Notes under the pieces: model-generated
What the model was told of the DNA's origin: nothing
What the model saw: only the letters and a program-made list of their open reading frames with translations
Databases searched by the model: none
Position numbers and translations under genes: made by a program
Part shown: positions 31,755 to 43,734 of the stretch, piece after piece
Position numbering within the stretch: position 1 is the stretch's first letter
Layout of the letters: each line of letters starts with the position of its first letter
Assembly (NCBI GenBank): GCA_900312665.1
Contig: ONZQ02000003.1
Coordinates: 82,648-146,647, forward strand
Source of the DNA: Cephalotrichum gorgonifer
Lineage: Eukaryota; Ascomycota; Sordariomycetes; Microascales; Microascaceae
Reading direction: 5' to 3'
DNA length: 64,000 nt

Positions 31755-34700
31755 TTAGAACAAACCAGTAATCTCGCCCGTCTTGGGGTCGACGTCGACG
31801 TTGAGGTACCCAGGCGCCGTAGGTAGCCCGGGAATCGTCTGGATATCAGCCGCAAGAGCGTAGCTACGTGATTGCACGCGTGGTTAGTTTCTTGATCATA
31901 TGTAACGACACGACGGGAAGAAACCCAGTGGGAAAAAAAAATCCCAGGGTTAAAGAGAAGGAGAAGGAAAAAAGAACCCACAGGTATCCCGCCCCAGCCG
32001 CCATGCGGACGTCCCGAATAGGCACCGTGAACCCGGTCGGCGCCCCCTTCAACGCCGGGTCGGCCGATAGCGAGTACTGCGTCTTCGCCACGCAGATCGG
32101 CAGGTTCCCGAACCCTTGACGAGTGTACGTGTCCACCTTCTGCTGCGCAAGCTCGCTGAACTCGACCTTGTCCGCGCCGTAGAACTTCTTGCCGATGGCC
32201 TCGATCCTCTCCTGCACCGTGCCCTCCAGGTCATAGAGCAGCTTGAGCTCCTTCGGCTTCTCGCTCGCCGCGATCACGCCCTTGGCGAGGTCGACCGCCC
32301 CCTTACCACCCTCGGCCCAGTGGTTCGAGAGGATGGCATCCTCCGCCCCGGCCGCGATGGCCTCCTCGCGGATCACCTGGATCTCGGCGTCGGTATCCGT
32401 GGCAAACTTGTTGATCGCCACGACGACGGGGATGCCGAACGACTTGGCGTTCTCGATGTGCCGCCTGAGGTTGCAGCACCCCGCCCGGAGGATCTCGACG
32501 TTCTCGTGCTTGTACACCGGGTCGAGCGGAGCACCGGCCGCGATGGGAGGACCGCCGCCGTGGACCTTGAGGGCGCGCACGGTCGCCACCACAACCACCA
32601 CATCCGGAACCAGGCCCGAGGTCCTGCACTTGATGTTGAAGAAGCGCTCTCCGCCCATCGTGAAGTCGAACCCGGCCTCGGTGATGACGAATCCGGCCTT
32701 GGCGTCATGGTCTTCGTCCGCCTCGGTTCCCGCGAGCTTCAGCGCCAGCTTGTCGGCGATAATGGAGCTCGCGCCGATGCTGATGTTCGCAAACGGACCG
32801 GCGTGGACAAACACCGGTGTTCCCTCGAGCGTCTGCATTAGCGTCGGCTTGACGGCATCCTTCATGAGCGCCGTCAAGGCACCACCAACCCCAACGTCGT
32901 CACAGGTAACCGCCTCGCCGCTGCGCGAGCTCGCAACCACCATTCGGCCGAGGCGCTCTCGGAGATCCGCGAGGTCGGTGCTCAGGGCGAGGATGGCCAT
33001 GCACTCGCTCGCGACCGAGATATCGAAGCCCGTCTCACGGGTGAAGCCCCTCTCCGTCGGCGCCGTTCCGATAGTCACGCCACGGAGGAGTCGGTCATTC
33101 ACATCCAAGACTCGCCTCCAGGTGATGGTGGAAGGGTCGATATCCAGCCTGGCGAAACGTCGGATTTCCTCCTCCGTCAGGTCATCCGGGTTCGTCTTGT
33201 CAATGCCAAGCTTCTTCAGGCGGCGGGTCATGACGGGCGAGAACTCCCTCTTCCCGTCCTTTGCGGGAACAAGGCGGCGGTAAAGAGGGCCGTCCTTTTG
33301 CGTGCTCTCGTGGAACATCCGGGTGTCAATGGCCGCGGCGAGCAGGTTGTTCGCAGCAGTGATGGCATGGATGTCTCCGGTGAGATGCATGTTGAACTCA
33401 TCCATGGGGATGACCTGGCTGTAGCCGCCACCGGCCGCACCGCCCTTGATACCGAACGTAGGGCCCATACTGGGCTGACGCACGTTGGCGAACGTGAGCC
33501 TGTCAAGATGGGCGCCGAGAGCCTGGGCAAGGCCCATGGTCGTCGTCGACTTTCCCTCACCAAGGGGCGTCGGCGTGATACCGGTCACCACCACGTAACG
33601 TCCATTCCGGCGGTGCTCTAGCCGGCGCAAGAGGGCGAGGTCAACCTTTGCCTTGTACGCCCCGTAGGGCTCAAGCTCATGGGGAGCGATGCCGGCCTCG
33701 GCGGCGAGCCGGGTGATCTGCTTCGGGGTCTGGTCGCGGGAGACCTCATGGTCCGCAGGGACGGGGTTCTTGAGCTTCAGTGGCAGAGGGGTCACGGTCC
33801 TGATCTTCTGCTGCTCAAAGTACCGCGTCGTCGCGTCAACGACATTCTGCATGAGCATGGCCACCGTCATGGGCCCGACGCCGCCGGGTACAGGTGTGAT
33901 GTGAGAAGCCACCTGGGAGGCGCTCTCAAAGTCAACGTCGCCAACCAGCCTTTGGCCTGACTTCTTGGTGGCGTCGGGGATGTAGTTGATGCCGACATCT
34001 ATGACGACAGCGCCCGGCTTTAGCCACTCGCCCTTGATGAACTGGGCCTTCCCGACGGCGGCTACGACAATGTCTGCATTCTTCAAGTGCTCCTGGAGGT
34101 TGGCGGTGTGGGAGTGACACACAGTTACTGAGGCATCAGCATTGGTGAGGAGCTGGGTAACAGGACCACCGACAATGTTGCTCCGGCCAAGGACTGTGGC
34201 ATTCTTGCCCTTAGGGTCGACACCCGTCTCCTCCAGCAGGGTCATGACACTCTTGGGCGTGCATGGTAGGAAGTGAGGCTTGCCGCCCTTCTTCGCGAGC
34301 TCGCCAATGTTGAAAGTGCCGAAGCCGTCAACATCCTTCTCGTCGGCCACGGCCGAAGTGATGGCGTACTCGCGGATGTGGCTAGGCAGGGGGAGCTGCA
34401 CGAGGATGCCATGGACGTCAGGGTCGCTGTTCAGGCGACTTATCTGATCGAGCAATTCGGGCTCGCTAATGCTCTCTGGGAAGTGCAGCAAGTCGCAGAT
34501 AATACCCGCCTGTTGAACGGAGTTAGTTCACCGGCCATGCTAACCTCATCCCATAACGGGACAGCCACGATGTGAGGCAGGGGGCAACAAGAAAAATAAA
34601 TAAAAATATATATCGGATGAGTGGGTGAGGGGAGGAAAGACGAAACTAACCTCGGCGGCGGCCTTAATCTTCATGCGAACATAGGTAGCTGCGCACTTGA

Positions 34701-35054
34701 GAGTTAGGTCACATGTAAATACCCCAGTCGCGACATCGCGAAAATTATAGCGGGGTGAATAAAGTGAGATGAGGGGTTCCGGCCCGGTCTCGGATCATAC
34801 GAGGCCAGAGATGGGATTAAAATATATAAACATACCGGAATCAGAACGATCGGCCACTATATCAGTATAAATGACCTGTGAGTCAGTAAACGAAGTACGG
34901 TACTATAGGTCTGCGGCCGCGACCACGCACCTTGGATGATCTTGAGGCATGGCTTATATCGAGGGTTAGCCTGCTGCTTCTCCAGGATCTCGAGCCTTAG
35001 CCTTTCCCGGATGGCCTTCGCGATGGCGGTGCCGTCGATGTTTTGGGCGACCAT
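31755..35054 (-). CDS. ADE3: C1-tetrahydrofolate synthase (trifunctional)
   Basis: Predicted 939-aa enzyme with methylene-THF dehydrogenase, methenyl-THF cyclohydrolase and 10-formyl-THF synthetase activities, supplying one-carbon units for purine, thymidylate and formyl-Met synthesis. Exons are 35054-34931, 34856-34836 (a 21-nt micro-exon), 34688-34651, 34509-31982 and 31863-31755. The dehydrogenase/cyclohydrolase domain (about 1-300) has TYVRMKIKAA (YVxxK, catalytic Lys55), VQLPLP, GRSNIVGGP and PVPGGVGPMT. The synthetase domain has the P-loop TPLGEGKSTTT (Lys about 381), FTMGGERFFNIKCR and a C terminus ending in TGEITGLF. The start at 35054 gives the cytosolic-type N terminus. The frame continues open for 195 codons upstream to an ATG at 35639, with presequence-like composition; see the separate entry. 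Confidence 0.95.
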
Positions 35055-35639
35055 GGCTGCGTGCTTATGCTTCGCCGTGGCTCGTGCGTGTGTGTGAAGT
35101 GGTGGTGGCGAGGGAGACGATGAGGACAAGGTCTGAGCCGACACCGACGATGCTTGAGATGAAGATAGCCGAAAATGACTACAACCCCACTGAGACTGGG
35201 GTGATGGACGATGTGCCGCTAGCCCTGATCCAGTTGTAATCAATTGGCAGTGCCCGGGTGGACTAGAAGCAGTAGAGAAGTGGGCGGTTCGTGAAAAGAG
35301 ATAACTGGGTCCGCCCAGGCGAGAAGTTCTTGTTGGGCCGCGGGCGGAGGCGGGATAAGGAGGAGTATCCACGATCAGGGCGAACGGAGGAACAGAATTT
35401 TGGACGGATTGGCGTGGCAGCGGCAGCGGCCCCCTAGATGCAATGGACCTTTGTTGGCTGCGGCCTAGCGGGTTAGTGGGCGTAATCGCCCCGTTCGGTG
35501 ATAAAGTAACAATACAGCTGCGAGTAAGAGAGGTACTCGCAGATAGAAAATGGCGACAATCCTTCCTTGTACAGGTATTCCTTCTGACCACCACGCGCGG
35601 GTGAGACGCTGTCAGGGCCGTCCCCCGACAGCCCAGCAT
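35055..35639 (-). other. In-frame 5' extension of C1-THF synthase, possible mitochondrial presequence
   Basis: 195 stop-free codons directly upstream of and in frame with the MVAQNIDGTA start, opening with the only upstream ATG at 35639. The encoded stretch is rich in Arg/Ser/Pro/Thr and almost without acidic residues, and includes RVVVRRNTCTRK and LFSRTAHFSTASS, the latter like a mitochondrial cleavage site. It may give a mitochondrial isoform by alternative initiation, or be untranslated leader that happens to be open. Confidence 0.35.
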
Positions 35640-36189
35640 ATCCGAGGATTGCCTGGTCGGAAGGCGTGAGGGAATTGTCCCTGTTCGTCAAGCAGGATGC
35701 TATGCCCTCCTTTGATGCTCTTTCCGAAACTCCATCGCGACCTGAGTGAGTGAGTGAGTGGAGTGATTTGATGGTTTTGGCTCCGCTAGCCACGACCAGT
35801 CAAGCGCCTATGAGCATTACCGCGGTGGGTACAAAAATCTAGACCGAGACAGGCACAGATACCATAACAACGGCCCGTGTCAGTCACACAGTAGGAGCAA
35901 TATTACTGTCGTATCCAAATAGGCAGAAATGCTTAGTAAGGGACCGCCCCTTTAGATGACTCATCCTGGACTTTCCCTGTGGCTCTGCCTTTTGCGGGGG
36001 ACAAATTTGCCCCGCGCCTGCGCTGCACAAACGCACACAACCTTCGAGGGCCCGGAATTTTTCGAACTGCCTACCGCCGCCTCCCGTCGAGAACGAAACG
36101 ACGACCCTTCCCGTTTTCCACCGACCTCCCTCCCCCCCGCCTCCGAACCCGAACACAACGCACCTCCAGAAACAGAATAATCGCCCAAC
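35640..36189. other. Divergent promoter region of C1-THF synthase and eIF3i
   Basis: No gene seen. A gagt tetranucleotide run lies at about 35745-35761. CT/CC-rich leader precedes the eIF3i start. Confidence 0.5.
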
Positions 36190-37646
36190 ATGAGGCCTAT
36201 CCTATTATCCGGACACGAGCGTGCGCTCACCCAAGTCAAGTATGTTTCGACACTCGAAGGCCGCCTTCCATTCTTGATCTCTCTCCTAGCAAACCAGCTA
36301 CCACCACCCCCTGCTGCTACTACCTGGGCCCTCGCAATGAACTAACAATACACCCCCCCTCGGGGCTCCACCAGGTATAACGCAGACGGCGATCTCATCT
36401 TCTCCGTAGCCAAGGACCAGATCATCTGCTCCTGGTTCTCGCACAACGGCGAGCGCCTCGGAACCTACAAGGGCCATGTCGGTGCCATCTGGACCGTCGA
36501 CGTCGACCCGACGAGCAGCATCCTCGCCTCCGGATCCGCCGACAACACCATCCGCCTCTGGGAGGTGAAGACGGGCAAGTGCCTCAAGACGTGGGAGTAC
36601 CCCACCGCCGTCAAGAGGGTCGAGTTCAACGAGGACGCCACCAAGCTGCTGGGCGTCACCGAGAAGCGCATGGGTTACATGAGCAACATCGTCGTCCTCG
36701 ACGTCAACACCGACCCCGAGGCCGAGCAGACCGACGAGAGGGCCCTGACTATCGTGTGCGACGAGAGCAAGGCGACCGTGGCGGGCTTCAGCTACATGTC
36801 CAAGTACATCATCGCTGGGCACGAGGACGGTTCCATTTCGCAGTTTGATGCCAAGGTACGTTTTTTTTTATCAATACGCACTCACGCACGCCTACGCGTT
36901 ACGCGTCCTGGGGGAGCATCGGGTGTTCCAAAGCTAACCAACTGTGATGCAGACTGGCGAGCTGCTCCTGAACTACGCCATCCACGACCTCAACCAGCCC
37001 ATCACAGACCTCCAGTGGTCCGCCGACAGGACATACTTCATCACCGCCAGCAAGGACAAGACCGCAAAGGTACGCTCTCGCCATCGTCCCCGAACAAATA
37101 TACCAACCCCCCTCCCCCCTTTGCCCCCCTTGGAAAGAAAGATATAAAACATCCTGCTAACATATCACCTTCCCCGCCACTAGCTCGTCTCCGCCAAGGA
37201 CCTCCAAGTCCTCAAGACCTACACAGCCGACACCCCCCTCAACAGCGCCTGCATCACCCGCAAGAAGGACTTCGTCATCCTCGGCGGCGGCCAGGCCGCC
37301 ATGGACGTCACCACCACCTCCGCGCGCCAGGGTAAATTCGAGGCGAGGTTCTACCACAAGATCTTCGAGGACGAGATTGGCAGAGTCCGCGGTCACTTCG
37401 GCCCCTTGGTGCGTTCCCCTCTCCCTCCCCTCTCTCTTTGTTTCTCATATCCTAGTCTATTCTCTAGACAAAGCGAAAATGCTAACGACTGAAATCCTTT
37501 TTTAGAACACCGTCGCCGTAGACCCCACCGGCAGGAGCTACTGCAGCGGAGGAGAGGACGGTTACGTCCGAGTCCACCACTTCGACAAGGGCTACTTCGA
37601 CTTCCTGTACGAGGTGGAGCGGGAGCGCAACAACCGTTCTTCCTAA
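36190..37646 (+). CDS. TIF34: Eukaryotic translation initiation factor 3 subunit I (eIF3i)
   Basis: Predicted 337-aa seven-bladed WD40 protein of the eIF3 complex, which brings the 43S pre-initiation complex to mRNA. Exons are 36190-36239, 36375-36855, 36953-37069, 37184-37408 and 37506-37646; all four introns are GT-AG and in phase. The N terminus MRPILLSGHERALTQVKYN is the usual eIF3i start. WD repeats are visible as YKGHVGAIWTVDVDP...SADNTIRLWE, ITDLQWSADRTYFITASKDKTAK, and the C-terminal GHFGPLNTVAVDPTGRSYCSGGEDGYVRVHHFD, ending in FDFLYEVERERNN. Length matches the family (325-345 aa). Four introns in a gene of about 1.4 kb is more than its neighbours and typical of a highly expressed fungal translation gene. 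Confidence 0.97.
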
Positions 37647-38459
37647 ATTTAAGATAAGAAAACGGGAAAGGACGAAAGGAAGATCACCCCGCCCCTCCTC
37701 CACCTCCTCCTTTTCTACAAAGGGAAAAATGCTTCTTGACATGTTTTTGTGTGTTTCTTAAATTGGGGACCCGAGACATGCTCTTGTCTATGCTCGGCGC
37801 TATACGGAGTTCTTTTTTTTTGGTGGGAAAGGGAAGGGAAAGTTGTTTGAAAAGGGGCCGGGGGCGGGACATTGAGATGTGGAAAGTAGTTGGGAGCGGA
37901 GCGGAGTGGGGTGGATGGAATGGAATGGGATGGATGGATGGTCGGTTGGGCATTGCATTGTAATGAATTAGAACGATTCTTGGAATGAAACCCCGGGACA
38001 GGCGGGATTTCTGCTGCCTTTATGTCGTCTCCATGGAGTCAGTCGCCTTAGGACGAGAGTAGACCTTAAACGACCATGTCACGACCCTGAAGGGCACGCC
38101 CATGTCTGACATACGCCTGCCAATGAGGATGTCTCGATCCTCATCAAGGGTAAAGTAAGTCTGCAACATGTCACGGCACCAACAGAGATCAGACTCCCTC
38201 CGGGCAAGGACTCAAGTAGAGTAACGAATGCACCATTTGTATCTTCTAGCTAAGCAAACCTATGTTCTCTCCCCGCCTCCTGTTCATCTTCCACATACAT
38301 TCCGCACATCTAATACCCTCCCCCCTCCTCTTCCAACGCCAAACACTCCCAAAAATCAAAGCCCAAGATCCAACCCTCCTCCGACACGAAAAAAAGAATT
38401 GCTTTTCGAGGTGGTTGTGGCAAAAGAGGAATAAAAAGAAGACGGGTTACGACAAAGCC
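37647..38459. other. Convergent 3' intergenic region
   Basis: Between eIF3i (+) and the ISWI gene (-). It contains a GGAT/GGAATG-type repeat at about 37908-37940. No gene seen. Confidence 0.6.
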
Positions 38460-41400
38460 TCATTTCTTCTTTCCTTTGCCCTTCTTCGTGGCACTACCCG
38501 AGGCATTGCTTGTGACGCTCGAGCCGCGGGACGGGGTCGCGGAGGCGGGCTTGCTGCCTTTTGATTTGACGTTGTCTAGAGCCTTGTTCTAAAAAGGTTG
38601 TCAGCACCGAGTTCTCACAAGATGAGAGTCGGAATGGAAAAGATGGGGGGAGAAGGGGGGGTTTGGGCAGAAGCTTATTTACCTTGACTCCATTCTTTGT
38701 CTTCTTCTTCGCAGGCGCCATCCCTAGGATGCTATCCTCATCATTCTCCTCATCCTCGGGTTCCCTCTTCCCCTTCCCATTCGCCTTGGGCTGCACATCC
38801 TCGTACTCCCTCATCACCGTCGTGAGAAGCGTGGTACATCTCCGGCTCAGCTCAATGGGAGTACGGCTCAGGAAGAACCAATCGAACCTGAAGAGTGGAC
38901 TCTCACGAATCTCTTCCCGGATGTTCTCGTACAGGTTTTCGCTGTCGATGCCGTACTTGTCCAGGAGTACAAGGAGGAACCGGTCCTCCTCCTCCGTGTA
39001 GACCTTCTTGTTCGTTGTGGAGACTGAGTAGTTGATCTTTAGCTGTTGTAGGGGCACGCGGTAGCTGGAGAGCTTCTTGTGGAGCATCTTGCGTTGGTGC
39101 TCCACGCGGCGCGTGCGCTCCTCGCCGTCCTCGATAATCTTGATGTACTTGTGGTAGTCGGCGATCTCATCGTATCGTTGCCAGAAGACCTTCGCATACG
39201 CCTTGATCTGCGCGACGGACTTGCTCTCAATGTCTTCAGCGATCGCTGCGTAGTCCGTGCGCCCGTACCTACCAGATCCGCTCACGAACTGCTGGAAGTC
39301 GCGACGGTTCCAGTCCCCAAAGCCTTGCTCTGACAGCTCAGCCTTCTCTTCCTGTTCCTCCTCCGTCAGAGGGACTGCATTGTCGATCTCTTCCTGGGCC
39401 TTGGTACGCTCCGCCTCGCGCTCCTCGAGATTCTCCTCGTCGCCGTCTGGAAGCGGAACCTTGTATCCGATCTCCTTCCGGTAGAAGCTCGTTTCGCGGT
39501 CTTGTAGCTCTCGTAGACGAGCCGGGTAGAACTGGTAATCGTGGACAGGCACCTGCTTCGGCGCCCGCGGCGCCTTGGGCTTCTGTTCCGCCTTGCTGGT
39601 CGGATACATGGCCTGCTTGAAGTACTTGTCCATGGAGTACGACTGCTCCTTCCTCTCGCGCTTCGCTGGCTCAATCCACGTCATGATATTGTTGTCGTTC
39701 TTCTTCTTCTGGAAATCCTTACCATCCCATTCGTAGGCGGATTCCGAGGTGAAATTCTGCAGGTCGTCAAGGCCGAGCTTCTCGTACTTCGCATTCAGCT
39801 CTTTAGTTCGAGACTCTCCCTGGGCAAGGATAGCATCGATATCAGCATCCTCAACCACATCGCTGCCTCCCGTGGCCCCCTTGCCGGAGAAGACCTCCTG
39901 GGCGCCATGCTGAATCATGGACAGTAGCTCGTCCTTGTTCGCGGCGGCCTTGGCGGCAATTTGGGCCCGCCCCTGTTGGATAACCAGCTGGTCGAGTCGC
40001 AGCTTCTGCGCGGCTCGCTCAAGAACTTTCTCTTCGATGGCGTTGTCGGTGACGAAGCGGTAGACAACGACCTGCTTGGTCTGGCCGATACGATGAGCTC
40101 GGTCCATGGCTTGGAGGTCGGCCTGCGGGTTCCAGTCGCTGTCGTAGAGAATGACAATGTCTGCGCTCGTCAAGTTGATTCCCAGACCACCAGCACGGGT
40201 AGTAAGCAAGAAGACGAACTTCTCCGAACCCGGCTTGTTGTATTCGTCGATGGCGGCGATACGATCCTCATGGGCAGTGCCGCCATCAATTCGACAGTAC
40301 TTGTAGTCGCGGAAGACACAGTAGTCTTCTAGGATATCAAGAAGACGGCTCATCTGCGAGAATATCAACACCCGGCTTCCCTGTGCCCTCAACCTCACCA
40401 AGAGTTTGTCTAGCACCATCATCTTGCCGGCGTTCTGAATAAGATGTTCGTCCGTTGTGTATGGAGGGCCGGGCTCAGCGCCCTCGAAGAGATACGGGTG
40501 ATTGCAGCACTTTCGTAGCTGCATCACGATGTTCAAGAGTCGGGTCTTGGATTCGCGTTTCCCGCCGGCGCCATTGACGGCGTCGATGTCCTTCTCGAGA
40601 ATCTTCTGGTACCATTTGCGCTGCATTTCCGACATGCCTAGGTACACGTTGATCTCCTTCTTCGGCTGAAGACTCTTCTCGACATCGTTCTTGACACGGC
40701 GGAGGAGGAAGGGTCGCAGCACACGATGGAGTTGCTGGACCACGGCATCTTGGTCTCGGTCTTGGCCGGTAAACCAATTATCAAAGGCTTCGGAGTCGCC
40801 GAAGACGTCAGGGAGGAGGAAGTTGAGCAGGGCCCAGAGTTCGTGGAGATTGTTCTGGAGCGGCGTGCCGGTAATCAACAGGCGGTTGCGAGACTGGAAT
40901 AGGCGGATGACTTGCGAGAGAGATGACTCCTCGTTCTTGATACGATGAGCCTATTGCGAAACGCGTTAGTAACCTCGGAAACGTTTGCGCAGTGTAAAGA
41001 CGAAGACCAACCTCATCGATGATGATGTATTGCCAGGCAAACTTTTTCAGGGACGACTTTTCCCGAAGCACCATTTCATAACTCGTAACGCAAACATCGA
41101 AACCTTCGTCCACAAGACGCTCGTTCATCAGCTGATGCCGCTCGTCCTTGGCACCTTGAAGAACAAGGACGTTGACCTCAGGGGTCCACTTCTCAAACTC
41201 CCTCCTCCAGTTGTCGAGAGTGGATTTGGGCACGATGACGAGATGGGGCCCGGTGATGCCCATTAAGTGTCTTAGGTAGCCCAAGAACGAGATCGTCTGA
41301 AGGGTCTTGCCGAGACCCATCTCGTCGGCCAAGATGCCCGAGATACCATTTTCATGGAGGGAGATGAGCCAGTTGAGACCGGCAATTTGGTAATCTCGCA

Positions 41401-42108
41401 TGGTGCCCTTGATAAACGAGGGTGACTCCCGGAAGACGGTTTCCGCAGAACCACCGGCCTTCTCGTCGTTCAAAAGCTCCTCGTCCTCCTCCTTCTCAGT
41501 GCGTCGCGCTCGGGCGTCAGCTGCACCGCCTTGGCGGCGAGAAGCATTCTTCTTCTTCGCTTCCTCGTCATTCTGTCGGTCGATCTCGACCATAATTTCT
41601 CGAATCTTGGGGTCGGGATTCGTCTCGATGAAGTGGCGGAATAGGTCGGTCAAGCCGAGCAGGTGCCGGAATCTCCGAATGGTATCATCTTCCTGGTGGG
41701 TATATTAGCACGCCATGTACAGGCAGTAACGCTTCGGTCCACAAGAGGATATAGGACGCGTACCTTTGACTCGCCCAGCTTATCGTGCTTCCTCCCGAAT
41801 ACACTGCGGCGCAGTTGATTGGCCTCAGTTCTACGCTTCCGGCCGTCTGCTGTGGGTTCGCCCACAACACTGCTTGCCGTGGTATTCGGCTGGGTATCGG
41901 AATCGGTGTAATCGGGCGTATCGACCTCCTAAAAGAAACCCCGGTTAGATCGGCCCATGCTATAGATCTTCGTGGGATAGTTTCGGACGGTCTGCGCTGA
42001 GAGTCGCAACTCCGAATAATGTAGGCGTCTTCGACCTACCATTTCGGCGGCAAGCTGGTTGTCCGGGGCGTCGGTCATGGACGCGTCGGCCTCGCGGCTG
42101 GGAGCCAT
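38460..42108 (-). CDS. ISWI: ISWI-type chromatin-remodelling ATPase
   Basis: Predicted 1103-aa Snf2-family ATPase that slides and spaces nucleosomes in the nucleus. Exons are 42108-42040, 41928-41764, 41692-41012, 40950-38683 and 38588-38460. The helicase core shows ADEMGLGKT (Walker A, Lys about 207), the DEAH box split exactly by the phase-0 third intron (YIIIDE|AHRIKNE), LITGTPLQNNLHELWALLNFLLP, and motif VI DRAHRIGQTKQV. The C-terminal HAND-SANT-SLIDE module is recognisable from FNRR-like GDWNRRDFQQFVSGSGRYGR through IEDGEERTRR and IKINY-like sequence to FLSRTPIELSRRC. The tail is Lys-rich (KKGKGKKK). Filamentous ascomycetes have ISW1/ISW2-like members; I cannot assign which. One ACGCGT motif lies at 42154-42159, about 46 bp before the start. 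Confidence 0.95.
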
Positions 42109-43047
42109 TGTGAGGTTGAGTGTTGCAGTATGGGACCACTTAACGCGCCTCGGACGCGTCTGAATTTGTTTCTTCGTCGTATAGTGGAGCAAGTATGGAT
42201 GAAATCGATTGAAGATGGTCCTTCGTCAAGGCGTGCGGGATCCGAAGGATGAGTGGAATCGGGGCGGACCGAGAAGGTGTAGACGATAAAAAGTCCGGCT
42301 GTTTTTTTGGGGGAAGGAGCGTGTAATATTAATGGTGCTAACGGATCGAGGAAGGGAGCGAGCCGGCTCTCGTCGAGGTGGGTTTGGTGGTGGTGGGAGC
42401 TTTCTCCACAATTAGCCGAATCTAATCCGAGCGGAGCTCCCGATGAGTAGTTCAAGCTGCAATGGAGATGTGATTAACAATTGATTGCACGCGTACTGGT
42501 ATGATGTGATTGATAAACTGCGTGAAGTGACTGCGGCTTATATTCCTGGACATTCCTGGGGAAGACGTTCAAACAAAGTGGCAAGGTTTAAGTACTTCGA
42601 CAATTCCAAGGGTCTCAAGAGTCTGTCTGTCTCCCGATTAAAGCTCTCTCTTAAAAGCAATCCGAGGGGCCGTGCCTGGCGGTTAGGTCTAGGTGCAGTC
42701 TTTCCATGAGAGGCTCCACCAAAACTGGGAAGCACAAGGTTTCGCCGCTTTCAGAAGGGGTATCCATCTCCCGGGAAAGGTATTCCTTACGAAGCAAGAG
42801 AGCTATTTACTTGTAGACAAAGGACCGACAAACAAGGTCTTCGCTGCGCGTTCCCTTAGAGTCGGTTTACATCAAGTTGTCATATCAGTTGCAAACGGGT
42901 AGTTTACAGGAAAATTTCAAAGCGTCGCTGTGGACCAAACGACATGATAGATAGAGAGGTAAGGGAAAACGGGAACAAGCCAGAATGATGGTGGTGGTGG
43001 TCATGGAGGCATTGTATTGTACATGGGCAAAAAATGGCCAAAAAAAT
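42109..43047. other. 5' flank of the ISWI gene
   Basis: Contains the ACGCGT motif at 42154-42159 and T7 on the minus strand (43040-43046), which would terminate tRNA-His transcription. No protein gene seen. Confidence 0.5.
43040..43046 (-). terminator. Pol III T7 terminator of tRNA-His
   Basis: Run of seven T on the minus strand two bases after the tRNA 3' end. Confidence 0.7.
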
Positions 43048-43119
43048 TGCCCAAGGGAGGAATCGAACTTCCGTTACCACGGCCACAACGTGGTGTACTA
43101 ACCACTATACTACTTGAGC
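43048..43119 (-). tRNA. tRNA-His (GTG anticodon)
   Basis: 72-nt cloverleaf on the minus strand. The acceptor stem pairs GCTCAAG with CTTGGGC. The D arm TAGTATAGTGGTTAGTA is the standard A-box for fungal tRNA-His. The anticodon arm is CCACG-TTGTGGC-CGTGG, giving GTG. The T loop is TTCGATT. No intron. The T stem GGAAG/CCTCC has one A-C mismatch (positions 52-62). A T7 run on the same strand directly downstream is a good Pol III terminator. Confidence 0.93.
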
Positions 43120-43734
43120 TAGTAGCGCCTGTACGCTTGTTATGCGGATTTACACATCAAGTATATTAAGATAACTTTCACGTGATCATACGTATGCCTA
43201 CCCACACCAACATCCCATCACAACCGTGCTCGTGGTACACTCTAATCTCATTACCATCACTCTTCCGTTTGATGTTCAACGGGCTAGATTAATCTAAGTT
43301 GTACACTAGAAACCCTGTTCATTCCTCCTCTTACAAATGACAAATTTCACAACCTCGTGACCTTGTCCCGCCACCACACTCTCTTCACCACCCGCATCTC
43401 TGCCGAAATTGGCAGCTGTCGTCATCGTCGTCGAATCCAGATATGCAGGCACCAAGTGCGTGTGCCCTGATATCAGTTGGGGTGACTCCGTGTGCCCATC
43501 ATCCAACAGGTATTGTTTTCTTTCCCCGCCGGGGTATACAAAATGAAGGGAATACGCGCCATGGAAAGGAAGGTACGAGAGAACAAAAAGCCCTGGGGAG
43601 GATTGGAGCCGAAGCCGAAAGACAGGGCGAGAACCTCAAAAAGGGCTTCAAAACCGTGACATGAACTAGAATTATTCAAAGTGAAAGAAAAGAAAGCTAT
43701 CCGCCTCCTATTCCCATCTAGAAAAAGCTTCGAT
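43120..43734. other. Intergenic between tRNA-His and ferric reductase
   Basis: 5' flank of the tRNA and 3' flank of the reductase gene. No gene seen. Confidence 0.55.

Noticed and set aside
32116..33283. Long plus-strand frames (241 and 346 codons) opposite C1-THF synthase
   Set aside because: Antisense shadows of a codon-biased gene; no start context or domain.
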